From the NCBI RefSeq assembly GCF_016429255.1, contig NZ_JAELUG010000027.1, positions 1 through 59,831 on the forward strand: 59,831 nucleotides of DNA. Reading direction: 5' to 3'. Below the pieces are notes generated by a model that searched no databases, was not told the DNA's origin, and saw nothing but the letters and a program-made list of their open reading frames with translations. Made by a program: the position numbers and the translations under genes. This DNA is from Rhizobium sp. ASV8 (GTDB lineage: Bacteria; Pseudomonadota; Alphaproteobacteria; Rhizobiales; Rhizobiaceae). Positions 44,066 to 53,395 of the stretch are shown here, in pieces (the stretch's first letter is position 1; every line of letters begins with the position of its first letter).

Positions 44066-44112
44066 GTTCGCTCGCACTGCGGCCTGGAGGAGCAGCCTGT
44101 TGGGAGGTTATC

Positions 44113-44919
44113 ATGGAAGTTCGCGACGACGATCTCGATCGATTCGAGGCAGATGGGGCAGCTCCTTTACCGGATACGCCAACGCAGGGTCATGTCGATA
44201 ACGACGGCGCCCGCATCTGGTACGCATCCTACGGCAACGGTGCTCCGGTGATCCTCCTCCACGGCGGCCTCGGCAACAGTGGTAACTGGGGTTATCAGGT
44301 GCCGGCGCTGGTCGAAGCCGGCCATCAAGTCATCGTCATCGACAGCCGGGGTCACGGTCGCAGCACGCGCGACGACCGTCTCTACACCTACGAGCTGATG
44401 GCCTCCGACGTTTTGGCCGTAATGAACAGGCTGAAGATCGAAAAGGCAGCCGTTGCCGGATGGAGCGACGGCGCCTGCATCGGCATGATCCTCGGGCGTA
44501 CCCATCCGGAACGGATTTCCGGAGTGTTCTTCTTCGCCTGCAACATGGACCCCAGCGGCACGAAGGAATTCGTGGCGACGCCGATTATCGAGCGCTGTTT
44601 TTCGCGGCACACGAAGGATTATGACGCCTTGTCGGCCACGCCTGACAAATTCGATGCCTTCGTCGAGGCCGTCAGCCTGATGCAGCGAACGGAGCCGAAC
44701 TACACTGTCGCCGATCTCGCCGAGATCCACATACCCGTCGCCATCGTGCAAAGCGAGCATGACGAGTTCATCAAGCAAGAACATGCAGATTATCTCGTGC
44801 GGCACATTCCCGGCGCAGAAATGATTTTCCTGCCCGGGGTCAGCCACTTCGCGCCACTGCAACGCCCGGCACAGTTCAATGCCGGCCTACTCGCATTCCT
44901 CGCTCGGATTTCGGCCTAA
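44113..44919 (+). CDS. Alpha/beta hydrolase
   Basis: This 268-residue protein has oxyanion region LLHGGLGNSG (residues 48-57), nucleophile Ser118 in GWSDG, acid Asp217 (SEHDEF) and His245 (GVSHFAPLQ). The size suits an esterase or lactonase, and the substrate is unknown. GGGAGG lies five bases before the ATG at 44113, which sets the start. A longer frame would overlap the LysR gene. The old yellow enzyme and SDR genes follow on the same strand. Confidence 0.9.
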   Translation: MEVRDDDLDRFEADGAAPLPDTPTQGHVDNDGARIWYASYGNGAPVILLHGGLGNSGNWGYQVPALVEAGHQVIVIDSRGHGRSTRDDRLYTYELMASDVLAVMNRLKIEKAAVAGWSDGACIGMILGRTHPERISGVFFFACNMDPSGTKEFVATPIIERCFSRHTKDYDALSATPDKFDAFVEAVSLMQRTEPNYTVADLAEIHIPVAIVQSEHDEFIKQEHADYLVRHIPGAEMIFLPGVSHFAPLQRPAQFNAGLLAFLARISA

Positions 44920-45056
44920 TACGAGATTCAGTTGCGCACGTCCGATTGTTGGAATAAATGATGACCATCATCTTATTCGACACTCCCGAGACCGAATCGC
45001 CGCTGACAGGCCCTTCCGCCCCGGGGAGCAATTTTGGCTCCAGGCAGGAGAATTTC

Positions 45057-46181
45057 ATGACAGTCAATTTGTTTTCACCGCTTGCTATCGGCCCTTATGA
45101 GCTGGCGCATCGCGTCATCATGGCGCCACTGACACGCATGCGGGCAAGCCAGCCGGGTAACGTCCCCTCAGCGCTGAATGCCGAATATTACGCGCAGCGT
45201 GCAACCGAGGGCGGCCTGATCATTTCCGAGGGCTCGCCGGTTTCTCTCGTGGGCCAAGGCATGCCGGCAACACCCGGCATCCATACGCCCGAACAGATTG
45301 CCGGCTGGCAGACGGTTACGGATGCGGTTCATCGCAAGGGCGGCAAGATCTTCCTGCAGCTCTGGCATGTCGGCCGCATCTCTCATTCCTCGCATCAGCC
45401 CGATGGCGCTCTGCCTATTGCCCCTTCGGCCATCGCCGCCAGAGGGCAGGCCTTCACCGCGTCGTTCGAACGCGTGCCCTTCGAGACTCCGCAGGCGATC
45501 GACATCGATCTGATATCGCTGCTGATCGACATTTACGCCCAGGCAGCAGCCAATGCGAAGCAAGCCGGCTTTGACGGCGTCGAGATCCATGGCGCCAACG
45601 GCTATCTCATCGAACAGTTCCTGCAGGCACGGACAAACCAGCGGACCGACCAATATGGCGGCTCGATCGAGAACCGCACGCGGCTGCTGCTCGAAGTGGT
45701 CGAAGCCGTTTCCAAGGTCTGGGGTCCGGATCGCGTCGGCGTCCGTCTCTCGCCATTCGGCATTGCCAATGATAGCGGCGAGGACGATCCGCTACGGCTC
45801 TACGGTCATGTCATTCGAGAGCTGAACCGGCTGCATCTTGCCTATCTGCACCTGATCGAACCCCGCGCCAGCGGCGCGGGCCAAGCCGAAGTCGACCACA
45901 AAAACGTGCCCTCGGCGGCGGAACTGTTCAGACCGGCATGGTCGGGCAAGCTGATCGTGGCCGGAAACTTCCGGCCCGACACCGCAGAAGCAGCTCTTGC
46001 CGCCGGCCATGCCGATGCAATCGCCTTCGGTCGCCTGTTCATCGCCAATCCCGACCTGCCGGAACGTATCCGGCGCGGCGCTCCCCTCAACCCTTATCAT
46101 CGTCCCACTTTCTATGGCGGCGGCGCCGAGGGCTATACCGACTATCCGTCGCTCGATGACGCCATGGAGGCCGCAGAATGA
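45057..46181 (+). CDS. Old yellow enzyme family alkene reductase (NemA-like)
   Basis: This 374-residue FMN-dependent TIM-barrel enzyme reduces activated C=C bonds of enones, maleimides or nitro compounds with NAD(P)H. The substrate-binding His178 and Asn181 in HGANGYLIEQF are present, with QRTDQYGGSIENRTR as the FMN-binding signature and the Thr of PLTRMR near the N-terminus. GGAG lies six bases before the ATG at 45057. A frame reaching back to 44958 has no good site. Its stop overlaps the SDR start (ATGA). Confidence 0.94.
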   Translation: MTVNLFSPLAIGPYELAHRVIMAPLTRMRASQPGNVPSALNAEYYAQRATEGGLIISEGSPVSLVGQGMPATPGIHTPEQIAGWQTVTDAVHRKGGKIFLQLWHVGRISHSSHQPDGALPIAPSAIAARGQAFTASFERVPFETPQAIDIDLISLLIDIYAQAAANAKQAGFDGVEIHGANGYLIEQFLQARTNQRTDQYGGSIENRTRLLLEVVEAVSKVWGPDRVGVRLSPFGIANDSGEDDPLRLYGHVIRELNRLHLAYLHLIEPRASGAGQAEVDHKNVPSAAELFRPAWSGKLIVAGNFRPDTAEAALAAGHADAIAFGRLFIANPDLPERIRRGAPLNPYHRPTFYGGGAEGYTDYPSLDDAMEAAE

Positions 46182-46906
46182 GCACGCCAAGCGCCGTCAT
46201 CGTCGGAGTGGGAGCGGAACAGGGGCTGGGCGCTGCGCTCTGTCGGCTTCTCGCCGGCAAGGGCTATCATGTCTTCATTGCCGGGCGGACACCGGCGAAG
46301 ATCGATAAGGTCGCCGACACCATCAGAGCATCCGGTGGCAGTGCCGAAGCCATCGAAACGGACGCAACGGACGAGGCCGCCGTCGTGCGGCTGTTCGAGC
46401 GCGCTTTTGCGGCTCGGGATGACATCGCGGCGCCCGATTTCGTCGTCTTCAATGCGGGCATCAACCGCCCGATCGGCTTTCGCGACCTGACCGCCGCGCA
46501 ATTCGAAGAGTTCTGGCGCATCTGCTGCTTCGGCGGCTTTCTCGTCGGGCGCGAGGCGGCGCGGCATCTGGCACCGCTCGGCCGCGGCACGATGATCTTT
46601 ACCGGCGCTTCCGCTAGCCTGCGCGGCAAGGCGGGCTATGCGCAGTTCGCCGCCGCCAAGGCCGGGCTCCGCATGATCAGCCAGAGCATGGCGCGGGAGT
46701 TCGGACCGCTCGGTCTGCACGTCGCCCATACCATCATCGACGGCGGCATAGACGGAGAACGGTTGCGCCTGTGGCGTCCGGATATGGATGCGGACGGCTT
46801 GCTCAATATCGATGCCATCGCCGAGAGCTACTGGCACATCCATCGGCAGCATCCTTCCGCCTGGACGCAGGAGCTGGACTTGCGGCCCTACAAAGAGAAT
46901 TTCTAG
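46178..46906 (+). CDS. SDR family protein lacking the catalytic tyrosine
   Basis: This 242-residue protein has a classical SDR fold with GVGAEQGLG (residues 10-18), FNAGIN and Ser145, but the position four before Lys161 is Phe157 (FAAAK), not Tyr. I recall a set of SDR proteins with the same change, ending like this one in HVAHTIIDGGID. It may be catalytically altered rather than dead. Translationally coupled to the old yellow enzyme by ATGA, so the two probably work on related carbonyl substrates. Confidence 0.87.
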   Translation: MSTPSAVIVGVGAEQGLGAALCRLLAGKGYHVFIAGRTPAKIDKVADTIRASGGSAEAIETDATDEAAVVRLFERAFAARDDIAAPDFVVFNAGINRPIGFRDLTAAQFEEFWRICCFGGFLVGREAARHLAPLGRGTMIFTGASASLRGKAGYAQFAAAKAGLRMISQSMAREFGPLGLHVAHTIIDGGIDGERLRLWRPDMDADGLLNIDAIAESYWHIHRQHPSAWTQELDLRPYKENF

Positions 46907-46940
46907 GGCGCGTCGACGTTTGCGAAATCTCCAAACCACT

Positions 46941-47231
46941 CTAGCAATTTCGTGAGAGAGCCTTGGCCAGAGTGAGGAACTTCGGATCCTCACTCTGGCG
47001 ATGATCGCGAGCCTCATGTTTGCGGTCCATCCCGGAGGTTTCAGCGGAGATGGTGAAGGACCATGCCGACGGGCGATCGCGCCGGCGACGAAAATGGTTC
47101 GCGAGCCTGCCAAGAATACCCGGTTCGCCGCCGCCCCGAGCTTCTGCTGGAGGCGGTTCGACTGCGTTCGGATTGGCGGGGTCACCCCAGCGATCATGAT
47201 AGAGATCCCTGAACAGGTCATTGGTCAACAT
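46941..47231 (-). CDS. Unrecognised short reading frame facing the LacI operators (possible remnant)
   Basis: This 96-residue frame begins MLTNDLFRDLYHDRWGDPAN and is rich in Arg, Pro and Gly after residue 25, unlike a folded enzyme. I recognise no family. Its ATG lies 15 bases downstream of a perfect LacI-type operator, in the place where a LacI target gene would normally start, and only a weak ribosome site is present. It may be the front of a decayed or frameshifted gene, or may not be coding at all. It fills most of the 458-base gap between the SDR and lacI-type genes. Confidence 0.3.
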   Translation of the reverse strand: MLTNDLFRDLYHDRWGDPANPNAVEPPPAEARGGGEPGILGRLANHFRRRRDRPSAWSFTISAETSGMDRKHEARDHRQSEDPKFLTLAKALSRNC

Positions 47232-47245
47232 CGTCGTTTCTCATT

Positions 47246-47340
47246 TTGAATCGATTCAATTTCACAGCGCATCTGTCGTTTGAATCGATTCAATAATAGG
47301 CCTAGAAAGTCAGCCGTCAAGCAGAATTGAATCGATACAA
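47246..47340. promoter_or_regulatory. Three LacI-type operators
   Basis: TTGAATCGATTCAA occurs twice as a perfect 14-base palindrome (47246-47259 and 47280-47293) and once with one change, TTGAATCGATACAA (47327-47340). The last lies 25 bases upstream of the LacI-family start, which suggests autoregulation, and the first lies just upstream of the minus-strand frame at 47231. The central CG step is typical of LacI-family operators. Confidence 0.85.
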
Positions 47341-47364
47341 CTTCATTGCTAGGATGCCTCCCGA

Positions 47365-48438
47365 ATGAGGGAGATTGAATTGGCCAAGGGCACTATCAGG
47401 CTCGCCGATGTCGCCAAGGCGGCGGGCGTATCGCAGGGAACCGCCTCCAATGTTTTCAGCCGGCCGGATGTGGTGCGCGAAGAGGTACGCGAGCACGTGC
47501 TCGAAACGGCCAAGCGGCTCGGCTACGCCGGCCCCAGTCTGACGGGACGCCTGCTGCGGGCGGGAAAGGTCAATGCCATCGGTGTCGCGGCTGTGGAACC
47601 GCTTGCCTACTTCTTTGACGATCCCTGGGCCAGAGCCCTGTTGGCGTCCGTCGCCCAGATCTGCGATACCAATGGCACCGGCCTCGCTCTGGTTTCGGCC
47701 AAGGACCGGCATAAGCTGGACTGGAACATCAAAAGCGCCTTGGTAGACGGCTTTATCCTGCTCTGCGTCGAAGGCGGGGAAAAACTCGTGCAGCTGACCC
47801 GCGAGCGACAATTGCCCTTCGTTGCCCTCGCCTTGAATGACGACGATCCGTCGATCGCCTCGATCAGCGTCGACAATATGGGCGGCGCTGCCGTCGCTGC
47901 CCGCCATCTGGCGGAACTGGGTCACAGGCGTTTTGCCGTGCTCGCGACCGAACTTTCCGACGATCATGTCGGGCCGGTCAGCGTCGCGGAAGCCACGCGA
48001 GCGATCTACTCCACCTCGCGCGATCGCGCGCTTGGTTATTGGCAGGCTCTCGAAGGCTTCGGGATCCCGCGCGAGCTTGTGCCGATCTATGAGACGATCA
48101 ACGACAAGCCGAGCGTCGAAGCCGGGCTCGAGATGTTATTTTCAGCATCCGAGCCCCCGACAGCGATCCTCGCCATGTCCGACAACATTGCTCTGCTGGC
48201 AATCAACTGGCTGCGGGCACGCGGCCTTTCGGTTCCGCGAGACGTCTCCGTCATCGGCTTCGATGGCGTACCGGAGGGCGGCATGGTGGAGCCGGGCCTG
48301 ACGACAATGGCGCAACCCTTTGCCGAGATCGCGCGACGGGCGGTCAAAGCGGTTCTCGATGATGTTGTGCCGGCGAAGCGCGAGATGATCGACGTCACCC
48401 TGGTGGTGCGTGGCAGCACCGCCCCGCCGAAACGCTGA
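47365..48438 (+). CDS. LacI family transcriptional regulator
   Basis: The 357-residue protein has the LacI headpiece IRLADVAKAAGVSQGTASNVFSRP at about residues 11-34 and a hinge helix near 52-62. The periplasmic-binding-like sensor domain covers about 70-355 (SVDNMGGAAVAARHLAELGHRR and VIGFDGVPEGGMVEPGLT). The best ribosome site, AGGGAG, stands six bases before a TTG at 47380, so translation may start there, five codons inside the ATG at 47365. Three operators lie upstream. The effector is probably a sugar or nucleoside, but the target is not obvious. Confidence 0.93.
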   Translation: MREIELAKGTIRLADVAKAAGVSQGTASNVFSRPDVVREEVREHVLETAKRLGYAGPSLTGRLLRAGKVNAIGVAAVEPLAYFFDDPWARALLASVAQICDTNGTGLALVSAKDRHKLDWNIKSALVDGFILLCVEGGEKLVQLTRERQLPFVALALNDDDPSIASISVDNMGGAAVAARHLAELGHRRFAVLATELSDDHVGPVSVAEATRAIYSTSRDRALGYWQALEGFGIPRELVPIYETINDKPSVEAGLEMLFSASEPPTAILAMSDNIALLAINWLRARGLSVPRDVSVIGFDGVPEGGMVEPGLTTMAQPFAEIARRAVKAVLDDVVPAKREMIDVTLVVRGSTAPPKR

Positions 48439-48482
48439 TTTCCCGGCAAACGAATCCGCAAACGCCGCAAGAAGCAGCATCC

Positions 48483-50648
48483 TCAGCCCGCAGGTTGCTC
48501 GCCATCGACGCCGGCGGCCCGCATCTGGATAAGCTGCCGCGCGGCAGCAGCCGTGGCGTCCTTGTCGCTGGCAACCTGCACGGTCGGCAGGGCGAACTGG
48601 ATGCCGTTCTCGTCGAAGGCCTGCTTTATCAGGATCAATGCGCTGCGGCGGATGACGGAAAGATCGTTGGGCTTGGCGGTGATCGCCAGCCTGATTTCGA
48701 TGGCAAAGTCACCGAACTGCTCGACCCCTTTCATCTTCAGCGTCTGAATGATGCTGGGCTTCAGATCCTCATCTTCGAGCAGGCGCTGGCCGATGTCCTT
48801 GATGATCCTCTTCAGCTTCACCAGATCGGTGTCATAGGTGACCTTGACGATGATCTTATCGATCGCCCAGTCGCGATTCATGTTGTTGACCGCGCCGAGA
48901 GAGCCGAAGGGAATAGTTGCCAGCGGTCCGCGCTGGTGACGCAGTTTGACCGAGCGCAGGCTGAAGGATTCCACCACGCCCTTGTAATGGCCGCTTTCGA
49001 TATATTCACCGATACGGAATGCATCGTCCCACAGGTAGAATATGCCGCTGATCACGTCCTTGACGATCGTCTGCGCCCCGAAACCGACAGCAACGCCGAC
49101 GACACCGGCGCCGGCGATCAGCGGTCCGATCTGGACGCCGAGGCCCGATAGAACCATCATCACGGCGATGATGCCGATCACGACCGCAAGAATGTTGCGG
49201 AAGATCGGCAGCAACGTCTGCAGCCGCGCGCGGCTCGCTCTCATCTCTTCGCTGTCGCTGACGGCCGGCAGGGACTGCATCACCCTGCCGTCGATATAGG
49301 TTTTCGCCAGTTGCCAGACGAGATCGGCGATCAGCAGAATGACGATGCCGCCGAGAATGCCGCGTGCAATTCTGCCAACAGCGGATTCGCTGCCGCTCAT
49401 CATCGCATGCGCCTCGACGCCCAGCATCTTTCCGAGCCAAAGGGCCGCAAACGTGATGATCAACGCGCGCACGCCGCGATCGAGAAGCACTGCGGCCAAC
49501 TTGCCGGTACCGAAAATACCATCCGCCGCATCATGCAGCGCCTCGATTGCCCGTGTGGATACCGAGAGAACGCGCGGCAGCAGGATCGCATAGATACCAA
49601 GCCAAAGAAGGCCGTCGAAGCCGGCGACCCACAAGCCCCAAAGTGCCGCGAAGAAAATTGTCAGCAGCCAGGAAATTGTCCTCGTTCCGCGGCTGTTCTG
49701 CGGGACGGGCCTGGACCAGACGGCGGCCACGGCAATCAGAAAGAGGCCAATACCGAGAGCGTAGCCGATAAGATCGCGCGCGCCGCCTGAAAAGCCGAGC
49801 GAAGTGACGGCCTGCATGATGGCCCAACCGCAGGCGAAGTAGGTGCTGAACACCATGCATCGCCGATACCAGTACGTCGCCACGCGCCGCCTTTCGGCTA
49901 TGCGCGCCGTGCCGCCGTCCTCATCCAGAACATCGTTCGCCCGACGCATGGCGATCAACCCCATCAGCAGCTTGCCGATGGCAAATGCCAACCTGATGGA
50001 AACCAGAGCGATGACACAGGCGATCGCAAAGCTTTCGATCACCGGCGGCCAATCGAAGGCCAGAAGCGGAATAAGGGTCACCATACCGTGGATGATGGCG
50101 GGCACGACCCCGCCCAGAAACTGGAATCGTGCAGCCTGCAGCTCCGTCTCTGTGCTCGTTGCAGCCCCCGCGCGCTGCTCGCGCCTGAAATTGATGAAGC
50201 GAGCGACGGCAAGTTCCGCCACCAGCCCCAGGAAAAAAAGAATGACGACCTGGATGACAATGCGCAGGACCCCGACCGTGCGGCCCTCATCCTCCAGCTT
50301 CTCGGACGCCGTCATCACCTGAAAAGGTAAGGTCATCGCGGCGCCCGACACGATCGCGAAGTGGCGCCGTGTGTGGGTGAGCATTCCCGAGAGAACGGAC
50401 ATCTGGTCGTCGTTTGCAGGCGAAGGGGTAGCCGTGGCGACTGGCTGGTTGTTCATTTGCGATGTGAGCCATTGCCGCACGTCCGGCTCGCTCATCAACT
50501 GGATGAGTTCGCGAACCTTGTCGGGCGGCGGCGCCGCCGGCTGGGCGGCAGAGGAGCTTTGGGCGAATGTCGAAGCAGGAGCGACCAATGCGAAAAGACA
50601 CAAAAGCAGCGCCCTGAACGACAGCCTGCCACCCCCGACATTCATCAT
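48483..50648 (-). CDS. Large MscS-family mechanosensitive channel protein
   Basis: This 721-residue protein has a signal peptide (residues 1-30), a periplasmic segment rich in Ala, Pro and Gln, about ten membrane segments and a C-terminal MscS domain (about residues 500-690). The domain includes the pore-helix region AGVVGVAVGFGAQTIVKDVISG and the beta domain DAFRIGEYIESGHYKGVVESF (cited in shortened form). Such channels release solutes upon osmotic downshock. GGAGGGG lies eight bases before the ATG at 50648. A frame to 50744 adds no leader. It converges with lacI. Confidence 0.9.
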   Translation of the reverse strand: MMNVGGGRLSFRALLLCLFALVAPASTFAQSSSAAQPAAPPPDKVRELIQLMSEPDVRQWLTSQMNNQPVATATPSPANDDQMSVLSGMLTHTRRHFAIVSGAAMTLPFQVMTASEKLEDEGRTVGVLRIVIQVVILFFLGLVAELAVARFINFRREQRAGAATSTETELQAARFQFLGGVVPAIIHGMVTLIPLLAFDWPPVIESFAIACVIALVSIRLAFAIGKLLMGLIAMRRANDVLDEDGGTARIAERRRVATYWYRRCMVFSTYFACGWAIMQAVTSLGFSGGARDLIGYALGIGLFLIAVAAVWSRPVPQNSRGTRTISWLLTIFFAALWGLWVAGFDGLLWLGIYAILLPRVLSVSTRAIEALHDAADGIFGTGKLAAVLLDRGVRALIITFAALWLGKMLGVEAHAMMSGSESAVGRIARGILGGIVILLIADLVWQLAKTYIDGRVMQSLPAVSDSEEMRASRARLQTLLPIFRNILAVVIGIIAVMMVLSGLGVQIGPLIAGAGVVGVAVGFGAQTIVKDVISGIFYLWDDAFRIGEYIESGHYKGVVESFSLRSVKLRHQRGPLATIPFGSLGAVNNMNRDWAIDKIIVKVTYDTDLVKLKRIIKDIGQRLLEDEDLKPSIIQTLKMKGVEQFGDFAIEIRLAITAKPNDLSVIRRSALILIKQAFDENGIQFALPTVQVASDKDATAAAARQLIQMRAAGVDGEQPAG

Positions 50649-50824
50649 GCGCGCTGCCCCTCCGACGATCGAACCGATCAGTCCGCTTTCGTGCAGATTA
50701 TACGCCTTTTTCCCGCGGGCAAGCAGGCACTTACCGCTGCGCACATCGCCGCCTCGGCATTGCCCCGGAGCGACTGCCGCGCTAGGTTCTACGGTAGGGA
50801 TCGTTCAATGCTTGAGGACGTGCT

Positions 50825-51778
50825 TTGTTCAATTTCCTGAAAAAGCTTTTCGGCAAAGGCAGGCAGGTTGAAAACTGGTTGCCTGAACCCAAACCGCCCG
50901 ACACGGCGTCCATAAAAACGCTGGATCTCAACATCCCCGACGAAGCCTTGCAGGATGAAGCCCGTTTCGCGGCCTATCTGCAGGAGCGGCTGCCGTTTTT
51001 CGGCGATCTGATCAGGATCGATTACGACACTGCGGCCGGCAGTCTGACGCTGCACGGACGCAACGGCGATACGATGACGAAGTTCCTCAACAACGCTTTG
51101 CTGGCACTCAGGGAAAAGCGTGGCCCGGCTCGCGCCCATGCGCTGTTGAACTATCTCAACATGGCCGAAACCATGGAGGACAACAGCGAGCTGAGCAAAG
51201 TGCTGCCCGTGCTGAAGGCGCGCGATTTCATCGACGTTGCTCGGCAGCAGATGATGCATGCCGTCAAGGACGACCCCGATCCGCCGCAATTCGTCTATCT
51301 CGAGGAGGCAGAAGGCCTGATCAAACTCTTCGTGGTCAATGGCGAGACAAGCGTCAGTTATGTGATGTCGACAGCGCTGGAGGACTGGGGCATCGATACG
51401 CGGGAGCTGGCTGAACTGGCGCAGAGCAACCTGCAGAAATTCCTCTCCAAGACGGGCCTGCAGATCGCCAGGCGCAGCAAGTTTCAATATGTCGAGGTGG
51501 ATGGCCAGTTCGAATCCAGCGTCGCCTTCCTGCCGAATTTCTGGGCGCAGATTCAGGAACAATCGAGTGGCGCTGCGCCGATCGCCGCGTTCCTGTCCCG
51601 CGACAAGGTCTTCTTCACCCATGAGAAGGATACCGAAGGCCTGCAGCTTCTGGAGCTGATCAGCGCCGATCTTAGCGACGTGGCCTACGTCATTTCACCG
51701 GATCAATATCGCTGGGAGAATGGCAAGTGGACCCTGTTCCGGCGTGTCGGCCGCATGGAAGCGGCAATCCGCCACTGA
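50825..51778 (+). CDS. DUF1444 family protein
   Basis: This 317-residue cytosolic protein is probably of the DUF1444 family. It starts with TTG at 50825 with GAGG seven bases upstream, and no ATG fits. It has no signal or membrane segment, and its features are acidic and helical. The N-terminus MFNFLKKLFGK is a short amphipathic basic helix that could bind membranes. The function of the family is unknown. It is divergent from the MscS-type gene (176-base gap) and converges with pncB, with a repeat between. Confidence 0.78.
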   Translation: MFNFLKKLFGKGRQVENWLPEPKPPDTASIKTLDLNIPDEALQDEARFAAYLQERLPFFGDLIRIDYDTAAGSLTLHGRNGDTMTKFLNNALLALREKRGPARAHALLNYLNMAETMEDNSELSKVLPVLKARDFIDVARQQMMHAVKDDPDPPQFVYLEEAEGLIKLFVVNGETSVSYVMSTALEDWGIDTRELAELAQSNLQKFLSKTGLQIARRSKFQYVEVDGQFESSVAFLPNFWAQIQEQSSGAAPIAAFLSRDKVFFTHEKDTEGLQLLELISADLSDVAYVISPDQYRWENGKWTLFRRVGRMEAAIRH

Positions 51779-51836
51779 CGCCGCTCGCGAAAATAACTCT
51801 CTAGCCGGAAACGCTCTACCTTCTTGTTTTCTCGCG

Positions 51837-51881
51837 CATTCCAAACGGAAAACCGCTGCGCACTTTTCCTAGAAATGCTCC
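51837..51881. repeat. Intergenic palindromic repeat, copy 3
   Basis: The core at 51847-51869 is the same 23 bases as copy 1 (20546-20568). The flanks ATTCCAAAC and TAGAAATGCTC are related but diverged. It lies between the convergent DUF1444 and pncB genes, ending seven bases before the pncB stop. Confidence 0.8.
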
Positions 51882-51888
51882 AAAGGCC

Positions 51889-53193
51889 CTAAACGAACAC
51901 GTCCTGATCGACCCGATCTTCCGCGCCGAAGAATTTCAGGTAGCGCTCGACCTCAGCAGGATCGCCTGTCGCCTTTTGCGGATTGTCCGAGAGCTTGACC
52001 GCCGGGCGGCCGTTGGCCTCGATGACTTTGCAGACGATCGATATGGGATTGAGGCCCTTGAGTTCCGTCGGCGCGCAGCCGGCGAAATCGTTGGTGAGGT
52101 TGGTGCCCCAGCCGAAGCTCATGCGCACGCGGCCATCGAAATGCTTGTAGGTGTCGATGATCGCATCGACATCGAGGCCATCCGAGAAGATCAGCAGCTT
52201 CTGGCGGGGGTCGCGGCCCATCTTCTTCCACCAGTCGATGATCTTCTCGCCGCCTTCGATGGGCGGCGCGCTGTCGGGGCGGAAGCCGGTCCAGTCGGCC
52301 ACCCATTCCGGCGCATGCTGCAGGAACGAGGCTGTGCCGAAAGCGTCGGGCAGAACCACCAGAAGATTGCCGCCATAGAGCCGGTTCCAGTCGCGCAGCA
52401 CCTTGTAAGGCGCCTTGCCGAGTTCTTCGTCGTTCCTGGCAAGTGCTGCGGCGACCATCGGCAGCTCGTGCGCATTGGTGCCGACGGCTTCGAGATCGGA
52501 ATCCATGGCGAGCAGAACGTTGCTGGTGCCGGTGAAAGCATGCGGCACGCCTTCCTTCAGCGCCTCGACGCACCAGCGCTGCCAGAGGAAGCTATGACGG
52601 CGGCGGGTGCCGAAATCGGAGATGCGCAGACCGGGGAGTTCCCGCAACCGCTCCACCTTTTCCCACATCTTCGCCTTGGCGCGCGCGTAGAGCACATCGA
52701 GCGTAAACGGCCCGAGCGCCTTCAACGCCGTGCGCGAACGAAGCTCGTTGATGATGGCGAGTGCCGGGATTTCCCACATCGTCGTTTCCTTCCACGAGCC
52801 GTGGAAGTCGAGAATATACTGGCCGTCGCGCTTCGAAAGCTCGTATTCCGGCAGCTGGAAATTCGAGAGCCAGGTGAGGAATTCCGGCTCGAAAATCTGG
52901 GCGCGGCCATAGAAGCTGTTACCCGCAAGCCAGATCATCTCTTTTTTGGAAAGCCGCAGCGTGCGGGCATGATCGAGCTGTTCGCGCAATTCCTTTTCGT
53001 CGATCGCCTCTGCCAGCCGTACACTCTTGGTGCGGTTGATCAGCGAGAAGGTGGCGTCGACATCGGGATAGAGCTTCCAGATCATCTGGAGCATCAGAAG
53101 CTTATAGAAATCCGTATCGATCAGACTGCGGACGATCGGATCGAGCTTCCATGTGTGGTTATAGACGCGGGTGGCGATATCCGTCTTGGTCAT
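51889..53193 (-). CDS. pncB: Nicotinate phosphoribosyltransferase
   Basis: This 434-residue enzyme makes nicotinate mononucleotide from nicotinate and PRPP in NAD salvage. Family features are [11 protein letters not shown] near the N-terminus, [12 protein letters not shown] with the histidine phosphorylated in relatives, and [11 protein letters not shown] near the C-terminus. The start at the ATG at 53193 has an AGGA site five bases upstream. A frame to 53280 is less likely. It converges with the DUF1444 gene. Confidence 0.96.
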   Translation of the reverse strand: MTKTDIATRVYNHTWKLDPIVRSLIDTDFYKLLMLQMIWKLYPDVDATFSLINRTKSVRLAEAIDEKELREQLDHARTLRLSKKEMIWLAGNSFYGRAQIFEPEFLTWLSNFQLPEYELSKRDGQYILDFHGSWKETTMWEIPALAIINELRSRTALKALGPFTLDVLYARAKAKMWEKVERLRELPGLRISDFGTRRRHSFLWQRWCVEALKEGVPHAFTGTSNVLLAMDSDLEAVGTNAHELPMVAAALARNDEELGKAPYKVLRDWNRLYGGNLLVVLPDAFGTASFLQHAPEWVADWTGFRPDSAPPIEGGEKIIDWWKKMGRDPRQKLLIFSDGLDVDAIIDTYKHFDGRVRMSFGWGTNLTNDFAGCAPTELKGLNPISIVCKVIEANGRPAVKLSDNPQKATGDPAEVERYLKFFGAEDRVDQDVFV

Positions 53194-53395
53194 GTCGTTC
53201 CTGCCCCGTCTCCTGCCTGCCGACGTTTCACTTCTCGCCAGCGGGCATGTCGGTACGCGTATCTGGTGCGTTGTTATCAAAAAATGTTGAGCGAAAGTCC
53301 AGCCACTGAAGGAAAATTGATACCAGAGTAAATCGGTAGCCTATCGCTGGCAACAACCGAGGCGGAAGGCCCGATGGTTGCCACTCCATACTGAC

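Noticed and set aside
46142..47221. Long minus-strand frame covering the SDR gene and the gap before lacI
   Set aside because: Most of it is antisense to the clear SDR gene and shows no domain. Only the separate frame at 46941-47231 is kept, with low confidence.
51976..53331. Open frame of 451 codons opposite pncB
   Set aside because: Shadow of pncB, whose motifs and length are fully normal.
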